Program-made: the position numbers and the translations under genes
Part shown: piece by piece, positions 1 through 5,220 of the stretch
How the letters are laid out: every line of letters begins with the position of its first letter
Numbering within the stretch: position 1 is the stretch's first letter
The notes under the pieces: generated by a model
Seen by the model: only the letters and a program-made list of their open reading frames with translations
The model's database searches: none
Told to the model about the DNA's origin: nothing
Origin: an uncultured Lachnospiraceae bacterium
GTDB lineage: Bacteria > Bacillota > Clostridia > Lachnospirales > Lachnospiraceae
Reading direction: 5' to 3'
DNA: 5,281 bases
NCBI GenBank assembly: GCA_902766845.1
Contig: CACXFD010000174.1
Coordinates: 1-5,281 of the forward strand

Positions 1-688
1 CAAGACCATCACGTCGTATGACTGGGACGTTCTCTTCCAGATCTCGGATGCGGACGCCGCGGCCTTTGACGGGAAGAGCAGCGTCACGGTGCGCTTTCCG
101 GACACCGGCATCCGTACAAGCGCCGGTTTCTCCACGTTCGTTGGCGCGGATGAAAAAGTATACGGCCGCCTGACACTGGATGATTATCTGGTACGCTACG
201 CGGATCTTCGCTATACGGACATCGAACTGATCCCGGACACGCCGTCCGGACTGAAGATTCCGGTCTCCAGCATCGTGCACAAGGATTTCTACGTGATTCC
301 CGTCTCATTCCTGGCAACGGGCGGAAACAGCAATGAGACCGGGTTCTACCGGGAAGTGTATGAGAACGGCCAGAGCAGCGTCGTGTTCGAAACGCCGTCC
401 GTCTATTATCAGAACGATGAATTCGTCTTCGTGGAGAAGACCGCGTTTTCGGACGGAGACAACCTGGTGCGTCCCGATTCGACGGAGCAGTACAAGATCG
501 GCCCCACCCAGTCGCTGACCGGTGTCTACAATGTGAGTCGTGGCTATGCCGTATTCCGGCATGTCGAAGTCCTGGCCCGCAATGAAGAATACGCGATCGT
601 GGCGCAGGGCACCCGGTATGGCCTGTCCGCGAATGACCATATCGCCCTGGACGGACTGGCTCTGTCGGAGGATGAGATCATCTACTGA
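1..688 (+). CDS. HlyD-like periplasmic-adaptor family protein, C-terminal part (5' end outside window)
   Basis: The frame is open from base 2 to the TGA at 686-688, giving 228 visible residues with no start needed, so the gene begins before the window. The fragment is rich in alternating hydrophobic residues, as in a beta-barrel or beta-hammerhead domain. It contains SGLKIPVSSIV (about 246-278), which resembles the 'GL.VP.SAI' segment of HlyD/AcrA-type adaptor proteins. The end (GVYNVSRGYAVFRHVEVL, then GTRYGLSANDHIALDG) matches my memory of the HlyD-like proteins encoded just upstream of sepF in Clostridia. Those proteins normally have an N-terminal membrane helix and an extracytoplasmic body; neither the helix nor the coiled coil can be seen here. 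The transported substrate is unknown. A 211-bp gap with its own promoter separates it from sepF, so the two genes are probably not strictly co-transcribed. Family assignment is moderately sure; function is inferred. Confidence 0.7.
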   Translation, partial: KTITSYDWDVLFQISDADAAAFDGKSSVTVRFPDTGIRTSAGFSTFVGADEKVYGRLTLDDYLVRYADLRYTDIELIPDTPSGLKIPVSSIVHKDFYVIPVSFLATGGNSNETGFYREVYENGQSSVVFETPSVYYQNDEFVFVEKTAFSDGDNLVRPDSTEQYKIGPTQSLTGVYNVSRGYAVFRHVEVLARNEEYAIVAQGTRYGLSANDHIALDGLALSEDEIIY

Positions 689-698
689 GGACGCGCGC

Positions 699-800
699 CC
701 GGTGCGGACTTTTGCACGGAATGTACTTACGTCCGGTGCGGACTTGCGCTTGGAGAGGGCTTTCATTCGGAGCGCACTTTCACCTGGAACGGACGGATTT
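699..800. repeat. Three imperfect 34-bp direct repeats upstream of the sepF promoter
   Basis: Units begin at 699, 733 and 767, exactly 34 bp apart. Units 1 and 2 share an identical 13-bp head, CCGGTGCGGACTT. Unit 3 begins TCGGAGCGCACTT, with three substitutions. All three carry GGA at unit positions 20-22. By hand count, units 1 and 2 agree at about 24 of 34 positions, units 2 and 3 at about 20, and units 1 and 3 at about 19. The period is not a multiple of three, so this is not a protein repeat. Unit 2 with its flank forms a small hairpin, GTCCG-gtg-CGGAC (731-743), and CGGAC at 705-709 could pair with the same GTCCG. The array ends four bases before the -35 box at 805. It could be an operator array or a genome-dispersed intergenic repeat; the sequence alone does not decide. 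Confidence 0.6.
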
Positions 801-804
801 TCAG

Positions 805-833
805 TTGCATACGCCGGGAAGCTATAGTATAAT
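805..833 (+). promoter_or_regulatory. Sigma-A-type promoter for the sepF operon
   Basis: TTGCAT at 805-810 is separated by exactly 17 bp from a consensus TATAAT at 828-833, in an AT-rich patch (822-840) that stands out from the GC-rich surroundings. Transcription would start near 840, leaving a leader of about 60 nt before the sepF ATG at 900. There is no extended -10 TG. No other comparably good promoter was seen in the gaps between the downstream genes, so this one probably serves sepF through rluD. Confidence 0.85.
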
Positions 834-842
834 AAAATAAAT

Positions 843-858
843 GCGGGCAGTCGTCCGC
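843..858 (+). other. Hairpin at the 5' end of the sepF leader
   Basis: GCGGGC (843-848) and GTCCGC (853-858) pair over six base pairs, including one G-U, around an AGTC tetraloop. It lies within a few bases of the predicted transcription start. It lacks a following T-run and so is not a terminator. A hairpin this close to the 5' end could protect the mRNA; that role is inference. Confidence 0.4.
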
Positions 859-899
859 TGATGAGTTTGGAAGAATAAAACAAAGGCAGGAGAGCGGAA

Positions 900-1484
900 A
901 TGGCCGGAGTGATCGATAAGATTCTGGATTGGGTGCAGCTGTCGGACTCGGATGAGGATGACGAGGATCTCTACGAAGAAGAGATCGCGGAACAGATCGA
1001 GAAGCAGAATAAGGAAATCGAAAAAGAAGAGGAGCGCCGCCGGCCTGCCCGTCCTTCGCAGCCCCGCCGCACGCGGGAACGTGAGCGCGAGGAGGAGCCC
1101 GCGGAAGAGGAACGCCCTTCCGGCAAGGTATCCTTCTTCAGCAGCCGCAGTAATAATTCCAACGTGACGCAGATCCGGAACGCCAAGGGCATGGAGGTGT
1201 GCCTGATCCGTCCGACCACGGTGGAAGATGCCCGTGAGATCTCGGATACGCTGCTTTCCGGGCGGGCCGTCGTGATCAATCTCGAAGGCCTGCATGTGGA
1301 ACTTGCGCAGCGCATCATCGACTTCACGTCGGGCGCCTGCTATTCCATTTCCGGAAACCTCCAGAAGATCTCCAATTATATCTTTATCGTAACGCCCCGC
1401 AACATCGAACTGTCCGGGGACTTCCAGGAATTCCTTTCCACCGGCGCCGGAATGAACATTTCCACGCTGGATCTGTCACTGTAA
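900..1484 (+). CDS. sepF: Cell division protein SepF
   Basis: A 194-residue cytoplasmic, membrane-associated Z-ring factor. In this family an N-terminal amphipathic helix binds the membrane and the C-terminal domain binds the FtsZ tail and polymerises, tethering and aligning FtsZ filaments. Residues 1-13 (MAGVIDKILDWVQ) fit the membrane-binding helix. Residues about 15-75 form a very acidic then Arg/Glu-rich linker with heptad-like Glu/Lys runs. Residues about 97-175 are the SepF core, with RPTTVEDAREISDTL, VVINLEGL and IIDFTSGACYSISG followed by IFIVTP. It is longer than the roughly 150-residue Bacillus subtilis protein, mainly because of the charged linker. The start is fixed by AGGAGAG at 888-894, five bases before the ATG. 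It is the first gene of the proposed operon, and its TAA shares a base with the ylmH ATG (TAATG). Confidence 0.95.
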   Translation: MAGVIDKILDWVQLSDSDEDDEDLYEEEIAEQIEKQNKEIEKEEERRRPARPSQPRRTREREREEEPAEEERPSGKVSFFSSRSNNSNVTQIRNAKGMEVCLIRPTTVEDAREISDTLLSGRAVVINLEGLHVELAQRIIDFTSGACYSISGNLQKISNYIFIVTPRNIELSGDFQEFLSTGAGMNISTLDLSL

Positions 1485-2281
1485 TGACGGTTCAGGCAAA
1501 TCCACAGATTCACAGGCTGGCTGATCTGGCCAGCCTTTCTTATACCCGCCGGATCCCCGCGGCGTCGGATTTTCTGACGCCGGCAGAGCAGGAGGACGCT
1601 GCCCGGTTCCTGCAGTCGGAAAAGAACGGCGTTCTGGCCGGCATGACTGCGGGACTGTGCGGCGGATATCCGGATACGGAACGAAAGTGCGTGATCTTCC
1701 TGCCATATGAGACCGGATCCGCAGAAGAAGCGGATACGCTGACGGAAACGTTCCGGTCCATGTTTTCGATGCTGCGCCTGGAGCCGGCTTCGGGCCGCTT
1801 TGCGCGGGAACTGTCGCACCGGGACTATCTCGGCGCCCTGATCCATACCGGGATCCGGCGCGAGAAACTGGGCGACCTGCTCGTGCGCGACCGGATCTGC
1901 CATCTGATCTGTGACCGAAAGATCGCCGCTTTTTTGCTTCAGGCGCCGCTGCAGGCCGCACACGAGGTGCTGCGCGTGAGCCTCGTCTCGTTTGAGGAGA
2001 TGGACTGGAGCCCGGAGACGGAGCCGGTCAGCGGGAGCGTCGCTTCGCTCCGCATGGATGCGGTCGTCGCTCTTCTGGCCCGCATCCCGCGTTCACGCGC
2101 CGCTGAAAAGATCCATGCGGAAGAAGTCTTTGCGGGCGGCCGCGCTGTTTTATCTGCAGACGCGCCCGTAAAGGAGGGCCAGGTGATCAGCATTCGCGGA
2201 GTCGGAAAATTCCGGATCACGGATACCGGTCACGAGACGAAAAAAGGCCGGATCTATCTGCAGGCCAGGAAATATGTATAA
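1484..2281 (+). CDS. ylmH: YlmH-type S4-domain RNA-binding protein (ribosome quality control)
   Basis: 265 residues, the usual length for YlmH. The diagnostic central motif SHRDYLGALIHTGIRREKLG lies at residues 111-130. The C-terminal S4 RNA-binding domain spans about 190-256 (RIPRSRAAEKI, then VKEGQVISIRGVGKFRI). YlmH of B. subtilis binds stalled large ribosomal subunits and can stand in for RqcP during RqcH-directed alanine tailing; the same role is inferred here from homology. The ATG overlaps the sepF stop by one base (TAATG) and has no strong Shine-Dalgarno of its own, only a weak GGAT about 10 bases upstream. Translation is therefore probably coupled to sepF. The sepF-ylmH adjacency is conserved across Firmicutes, although the mechanistic link to division is not established. 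The Asn, Pro and His-rich first ten residues are less conserved, but no better start exists. Confidence 0.92.
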   Translation: MTVQANPQIHRLADLASLSYTRRIPAASDFLTPAEQEDAARFLQSEKNGVLAGMTAGLCGGYPDTERKCVIFLPYETGSAEEADTLTETFRSMFSMLRLEPASGRFARELSHRDYLGALIHTGIRREKLGDLLVRDRICHLICDRKIAAFLLQAPLQAAHEVLRVSLVSFEEMDWSPETEPVSGSVASLRMDAVVALLARIPRSRAAEKIHAEEVFAGGRAVLSADAPVKEGQVISIRGVGKFRITDTGHETKKGRIYLQARKYV

Positions 2282-2292
2282 CGCGGCCGCGT
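2281..2292. repeat. Perfect 12-bp palindrome just after ylmH
   Basis: ACGCGGCCGCGT is a perfect 12-bp palindrome whose first base is the last base of the ylmH TAA. In RNA it can form only a 4-bp stem with a GGCC loop, or a 6-bp intermolecular duplex. No T-run follows, so it is not a terminator. Function is unknown, and chance is possible in GC-rich DNA. Confidence 0.4.
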
Positions 2293-2325
2293 CATGACCG
2301 ACTGGCTGCTGCCGCACCGGAGCCG

Positions 2326-3507
2326 ATGATGAACGACAAGACCTTTCGAACCGATACGAACGGGACCGAGCTTAAGCTGCGGGCTTGTGAAGACCGCGGC
2401 GGGACACGGCCTGAGCCTTTGTCCGTCGGACGATCTGACGGAGCTTCGTATGAGATCGTTTTTGCCGATGACTTCCGGGATCTGTCCGGCCGGCTTGCCG
2501 CGCTCGGATATGCCGGCCGGCGCATCGCGCTCGTAACGGACAGCCATGTGGCCCCGCTCTATGCGGACGCGGTCCGGGAAGCGCTCGGCGCTATGCCCTC
2601 TGATATCACACAGATCGTGCTCCCGGCCGGTGAGGAGAATAAGACACTGGAGAACGTGAGCCGGATCTACGAGGCTCTGTACCATGCCCGGTTCGACCGG
2701 AAGGATATCGTCCTCGCCCTCGGCGGCGGCGTGCCCGGTGATATGGCCGGCTTTGCGGCGGCCACGTATCTGCGCGGGATCGCCTGGGCCCAGATCCCGA
2801 CCTCGCTGCTGGCGCAGGTCGATTCGAGCGTGGGCGGAAAGACCGGCGTCGATCTCGGCCGCGCCAAGAATCTGATCGGCGCGTTCCATGCGCCCCGTCT
2901 CGTCTATACGGCCCCGCGGATCCTGCACACCCTTTCCCCGCGTCATTTTTCCAACGGAATGGCTGAAGTCATCAAACACGGCCTGATATGTGACCGGGGG
3001 TTTGCGGACTGGCTGTCCGAAAACAAAGAAAAGATCCTGGACCGGGACCCGGCCGTGCTGGCCGCCATGGTCCGGCAAAGCTGCCGGATCAAGCGCGACA
3101 TCGTGACCGAGGATCCGGAAGAGCAGGGGATCCGGTCTCTGCTGAATTTCGGACATACGCTCGGGCATGCGATCGAGACCTGTTCCGGCTTTTCCCTGCT
3201 GCACGGTGAATGTGTGGGACTCGGCATGCTGTGTGCGGCACGGATCGCCGCGGCACGCGGCACGTCGGATCCGGCGGCGGAAGAGTACGTCCGCCGGCTG
3301 CTGCAGGCATTTGGCCTGCCTGTGCGCATCGGGAACACGCTTGTTACGGCACAGGACGTTCTGAACGCGGTCCGTCTGGATAAAAAGCGCGACGGAGACT
3401 CGCTCTCGTTCATTTTGATCGATCAGATCGGCTCCGCCCGCATCGACCGGACCGTAACGGAAGATGAATTGACCGCGGCCCTGTCTTGCATCGGCATCCC
3501 CGGATAA
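2326..3507 (+). CDS. aroB: 3-Dehydroquinate synthase
   Basis: A cytoplasmic NAD- and divalent-metal-dependent enzyme converting DAHP to 3-dehydroquinate, the second step of the shikimate pathway. Numbering from ATG 2326, visible motifs are LPAGEENKTLE (99-109), the nucleotide-binding GGGVPGDMAGF (133-143), PTSLLAQVDSSVGGKTGVD (158-176), NLIGAFHAP (182-190), MAEVIKHG (212-219) and FGHTLGHAIE (275-284). Expected metal ligands are E214, H277 and H293 (in LHGE), with H281 as the second His of GHTxGH. Their spacing matches the Aspergillus enzyme (E194, H271, H287). At 393 residues it is about 30-40 longer than usual: homology begins near residue 32 (LSVGRSDGASYEIVF), leaving a polar extension of unknown role. 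GGAG at 2319-2322 favours the second ATG at 2329 (6-base spacing) over 2326 (3-base). A TTG at 2419 would give a standard-length protein but lacks a good Shine-Dalgarno. It lies 44 bp after ylmH and 37 bp before lspA, where related genomes usually have divIVA. Confidence 0.95.
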   Translation: MMNDKTFRTDTNGTELKLRACEDRGGTRPEPLSVGRSDGASYEIVFADDFRDLSGRLAALGYAGRRIALVTDSHVAPLYADAVREALGAMPSDITQIVLPAGEENKTLENVSRIYEALYHARFDRKDIVLALGGGVPGDMAGFAAATYLRGIAWAQIPTSLLAQVDSSVGGKTGVDLGRAKNLIGAFHAPRLVYTAPRILHTLSPRHFSNGMAEVIKHGLICDRGFADWLSENKEKILDRDPAVLAAMVRQSCRIKRDIVTEDPEEQGIRSLLNFGHTLGHAIETCSGFSLLHGECVGLGMLCAARIAAARGTSDPAAEEYVRRLLQAFGLPVRIGNTLVTAQDVLNAVRLDKKRDGDSLSFILIDQIGSARIDRTVTEDELTAALSCIGIPG

Positions 3508-3512
3508 ACGGC

Positions 3513-3526
3513 GCCGCTTATGCGGC
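3513..3526 (+). other. Small hairpin before the lspA ribosome-binding site
   Basis: GCCGC (3513-3517) and GCGGC (3522-3526) pair perfectly across a TTAT loop. The next bases, AAAGGATAGG (3527-3536), are the lspA Shine-Dalgarno region. There is no T-run, so it is not a terminator. It may mark an mRNA processing point or set access of the ribosome to lspA; this is inference from position only. Confidence 0.35.
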
Positions 3527-3544
3527 AAAGGATAGGCAAACACT

Positions 3545-4105
3545 ATGGGAAAGACATTTTCAAAACAGAAGGGATGGGGGCTGGCCGCCGTCGTGCTGCT
3601 GATCCTCCTGGACCAGCTGACAAAGAGATGGGCTGCCGTGCGCCTGAAGACCGGCGGCCCGATCCGTCTCTGGCCGGGCGTGTTTGAATTATCGTACCTG
3701 GAGAACCGCGGCATGGCGTTCGGCCTGCTGCAGGGAGGCCGTGCGCTGTTTTTGATCATGACCGTGATCGTGGTCGCGCTCCTTCTCTATGTGTATCTGC
3801 GCATCAATCCAGCCCGGCGTTATCGGTGGCTGCGGCTGGCGATAGTCCTGCTGGCAGCCGGGGCGGTCGGGAATTTCATCGACCGCGCGCTGCAGGGCTA
3901 TGTGGTGGATTTCCTGTATGTTTCCCTGATCGATTTTCCGATCTTCAACGTGGCGGACTGCTCTGTGACGGTCTCGGGCATCATGCTGATCCTGCTTTTG
4001 CTGTTCGTTTACCGCGATGCGGACCTTGCGGATGCGCTTCCCGGGCGGAAAAACGCGGCACGTTCCGCACAGGATCCTTCAAACGGGGGAGGGTCGCAGG
4101 CATGA
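3545..4105 (+). CDS. lspA: Lipoprotein signal peptidase (signal peptidase II)
   Basis: An integral membrane aspartyl protease that removes signal peptides from prolipoproteins after diacylglyceryl modification. Four hydrophobic segments are visible at about 11-29, 66-86, 97-113 and 141-157. Conserved blocks are LDQLTKRW (22-29), ENRGMAFGLL (53-62; the usual NxGAAF has Met for the first Ala, and Asn54 is kept), GNFIDRALQGYVVDF (109-123) and FNVADCSVT (134-142). The catalytic aspartates should be D122 (VVDF) and D138 (NVAD). Length is 186 residues, somewhat above the usual 150-170 because of a polar C-terminal tail (about 158-186) expected in the cytoplasm. The start is supported by AAGGATAGG at 3528-3536, eight bases before the ATG. 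Its TGA overlaps the ATG of rluD (ATGA, 4102-4105), implying translational coupling. The lspA-rluD pair is common in Firmicutes. Confidence 0.95.
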   Translation: MGKTFSKQKGWGLAAVVLLILLDQLTKRWAAVRLKTGGPIRLWPGVFELSYLENRGMAFGLLQGGRALFLIMTVIVVALLLYVYLRINPARRYRWLRLAIVLLAAGAVGNFIDRALQGYVVDFLYVSLIDFPIFNVADCSVTVSGIMLILLLLFVYRDADLADALPGRKNAARSAQDPSNGGGSQA

Positions 4106-5031
4106 CGGAAGAGAAGATCGAGACGATCGAGATCACCGAAGAGACAGCCGGGGAGCGTATCGACCGGATCTTGGCTGAGTCCCTGTATGATCTGTCCCGT
4201 TCTTTTGTGCAGAAATGCCTGAAGGACGGAAAGGTCCTCGTGAACGGCCGGCCGGTCAAGGCCAGTTTCCGGCCGGAGATCGGGGATACGGCCGTCTTTA
4301 CGGTCCCGCAGATCAAAGCGGCTCCGGCGCTTCCGGAAGATATCCCGCTGGACATCGTCTATGAAGACGATGACGTGATCCTGATCAACAAGCCGAAGGG
4401 GATGGTGGTCCATCCGGCCCCCGGCCACGCAGGAGGCACCCTGGTCAATGCGCTGCTGTTTCATTGCCGGGACAGCCTGTCGGGCATCAACGGCGTGCTG
4501 CGGCCCGGCATCGTCCACCGCATCGACCGGGACACGACCGGCCTGCTGATCGCCTGCAAGAACGACCGCGCCCACGTTTCCCTGGCCGAGCAGCTCAAGG
4601 AGCACAGCATCACGCGGGTGTACCGTGCGCTGGCAATCGGCCACCTGCCGCAGGCAGAGGGGACCGTGGACGCCCCGATCGGACGCAGTGAACGGGACCG
4701 GACCAAAATGGCCGTAGACGCGCGAAACGGCAAGCAGGCGATCACGCATTACCGTGTGCTGGAGGAGTTCCCCTCCTATACATTTCTGGAATGCCGGCTC
4801 GAGACCGGGCGGACACATCAGATACGCGTCCACATGGCTTCGATCGGCCACCCTCTGGCGGGAGACGAGGTGTACGGGGGCGGAAGAGTGCCGTTCGTGA
4901 CGCAGGGACAGATGCTCCACGCGGCCGTGTTTGGGTTCACCCATCCCACGACGGGAGAGAGGATGACGTTCGAAGCGCCGCTGCCGACATATTTCGAAGA
5001 GATTGTGGTCAGGCTGAGACGTGAAAAATAG
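4102..5031 (+). CDS. rluD: RluA/RluD-family 23S rRNA pseudouridine synthase
   Basis: 309 residues, typical of the RluD/YlyB type with an N-terminal S4 domain. The S4 domain spans about 17-70 (GERIDRILAESL, then SFVQKCLKDGKVLVNGRPVK). The catalytic domain follows with INKPKGMVVHPAPGH (95-109), the signature HRIDRDTTGLL (139-149) carrying the catalytic aspartate D142, ETGRTHQIRVHM (234-245) and HPLAGDEVYGGG (250-261). Members isomerise uridines in 23S rRNA; E. coli RluD acts on helix 69, but the exact target of this protein cannot be read from sequence. The frame stays open far upstream into lspA. The start at ATG 4102 was chosen because GGGGGAGGG at 4085-4093 lies eight bases upstream, it gives the family's normal N-terminus, and it forms an ATGA overlap with lspA. 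It is the last gene of the unit, followed by hairpins. Confidence 0.94.
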   Translation: MTEEKIETIEITEETAGERIDRILAESLYDLSRSFVQKCLKDGKVLVNGRPVKASFRPEIGDTAVFTVPQIKAAPALPEDIPLDIVYEDDDVILINKPKGMVVHPAPGHAGGTLVNALLFHCRDSLSGINGVLRPGIVHRIDRDTTGLLIACKNDRAHVSLAEQLKEHSITRVYRALAIGHLPQAEGTVDAPIGRSERDRTKMAVDARNGKQAITHYRVLEEFPSYTFLECRLETGRTHQIRVHMASIGHPLAGDEVYGGGRVPFVTQGQMLHAAVFGFTHPTTGERMTFEAPLPTYFEEIVVRLRREK

Positions 5032-5055
5032 TTTACCATAATTTTATTATGTAAA
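5032..5055. other. AT-rich inverted repeat directly after the rluD stop
   Basis: TTTAC-c-ATAAT (5032-5042) pairs with ATTAT-GTAAA (5046-5055) around a TTT loop, giving 10 bp with one bulged C. It starts on the base after the TAG (5029-5031), and G5031 could add a G-U pair. It is very AT-rich in a GC-rich region and has no GC stem, so it does not look like an intrinsic terminator. It could be a binding site or an mRNA 3'-end structure. A separate perfect 10-bp palindrome, ATGATATCAT, lies at 5068-5077. Confidence 0.45.
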
Positions 5056-5105
5056 TCAATTTGGCAAATGATATCATCGCTTGTCTCCGGCTGACCTGCC
5101 GCTAA

Positions 5106-5129
5106 CGATCAAACAGGCGATCAAACAGG
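5106..5129. repeat. Two perfect tandem 12-bp repeats left of the terminator
   Basis: CGATCAAACAGG occurs at 5106-5117 and again, without a gap, at 5118-5129. The second copy runs into the terminator stem, which starts at 5126. GATCAAACA in each copy can pair in RNA (one G-U wobble) with TGTTTGGTC in the repeats at 5187-5209 on the far side of the terminator. Confidence 0.8.
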
Positions 5130-5180
5130 GCTTCCCGACGATGTATCGGGAAGCCCTGCTTCTTGTTCTGTCTTTTCTTT
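5126..5180. terminator. Intrinsic terminator between convergent rluD and glmS
   Basis: CAGGGCTTCCCGA (5126-5138) and TCGGGAAGCCCTG (5146-5158) form a perfect 13-bp stem with a 7-base loop. On the + strand a pyrimidine-rich, T-rich stretch follows (5159-5180; ends TCTTTTCTTT), so it should end the sepF-rluD transcript. Read on the - strand the same stem is followed by TTTGATCG, a short T-run, so it could also serve glmS, but more weakly. It is the only GC-rich hairpin with a T-rich tail in this gap. Confidence 0.88.
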
Positions 5181-5220
5181 GAGCTGTTGTTTGGTCTTTT
5201 GTTTGGTCTGTTTCCGGTCT
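5161..5220 (-). repeat. Degenerate 12-bp tandem repeat array right of the terminator
   Basis: Read on the - strand from 5220, the sequence is a run of about five units: AGACCGGAAAC (11 bases), AGACCAAACAAA, AGACCAAACAAC, AGCTCAAAGAAA and AGACAGAACAAG. On the + strand the two best copies are TTGTTTGGTCT at 5187-5197 and 5199-5209. The first unit overlaps the glmS stop codon. The two clear copies are near-complements of the CGATCAAACAGG repeats on the other side of the terminator and have the same 12-bp period. Confidence 0.7.

Noticed and set aside
697..720. Terminator for the HlyD-like gene
   Set aside because: Only short, bulged stems (for example GTGC/GCAC at 702-717, or CCG-gtg-CGG before ACTTTT) can be drawn, without a proper T-run after a stable stem.
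305..883. A 192-codon open frame on the - strand across the adaptor gene and the repeat array
   Set aside because: It is antisense to a conserved coding region and runs through the 34-bp repeats and the promoter. It has no recognisable domain.
843..884. Hammerhead-ribozyme-like core CTGATGAG in the sepF leader
   Set aside because: A CTGATGA is present at 858-864 and a GTTT/AAAC pair could mimic stem II, but the required GAAA after it is missing (AAAG instead) and no proper stem III or cleavage-site arrangement is visible.
3486..3514. Possible internal promoter before lspA (TTGCAT at 3486)
   Set aside because: At 17-bp spacing the -10 position reads GGCGCC. The nearest AT-rich hexamer, GATAAA, is only 11 bp away, so it is not a credible promoter.
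2254..3759. A 501-codon open frame on the - strand opposite aroB
   Set aside because: It lies opposite a fully conserved aroB with all catalytic motifs. Its product is an Arg/Pro/His-rich composition typical of antisense frames in GC-rich genes, with no recognisable domain.
3826..4101. Upstream extension of the rluD frame into lspA
   Set aside because: The frame is open but overlaps the conserved LspA catalytic region, and the extra residues do not resemble the family. A strong Shine-Dalgarno precedes the ATG at 4102.
4009..4944. A 311-codon open frame on the - strand opposite rluD
   Set aside because: It is a shadow of the RluD coding sequence. No domain is recognisable and the true frame carries every family motif.
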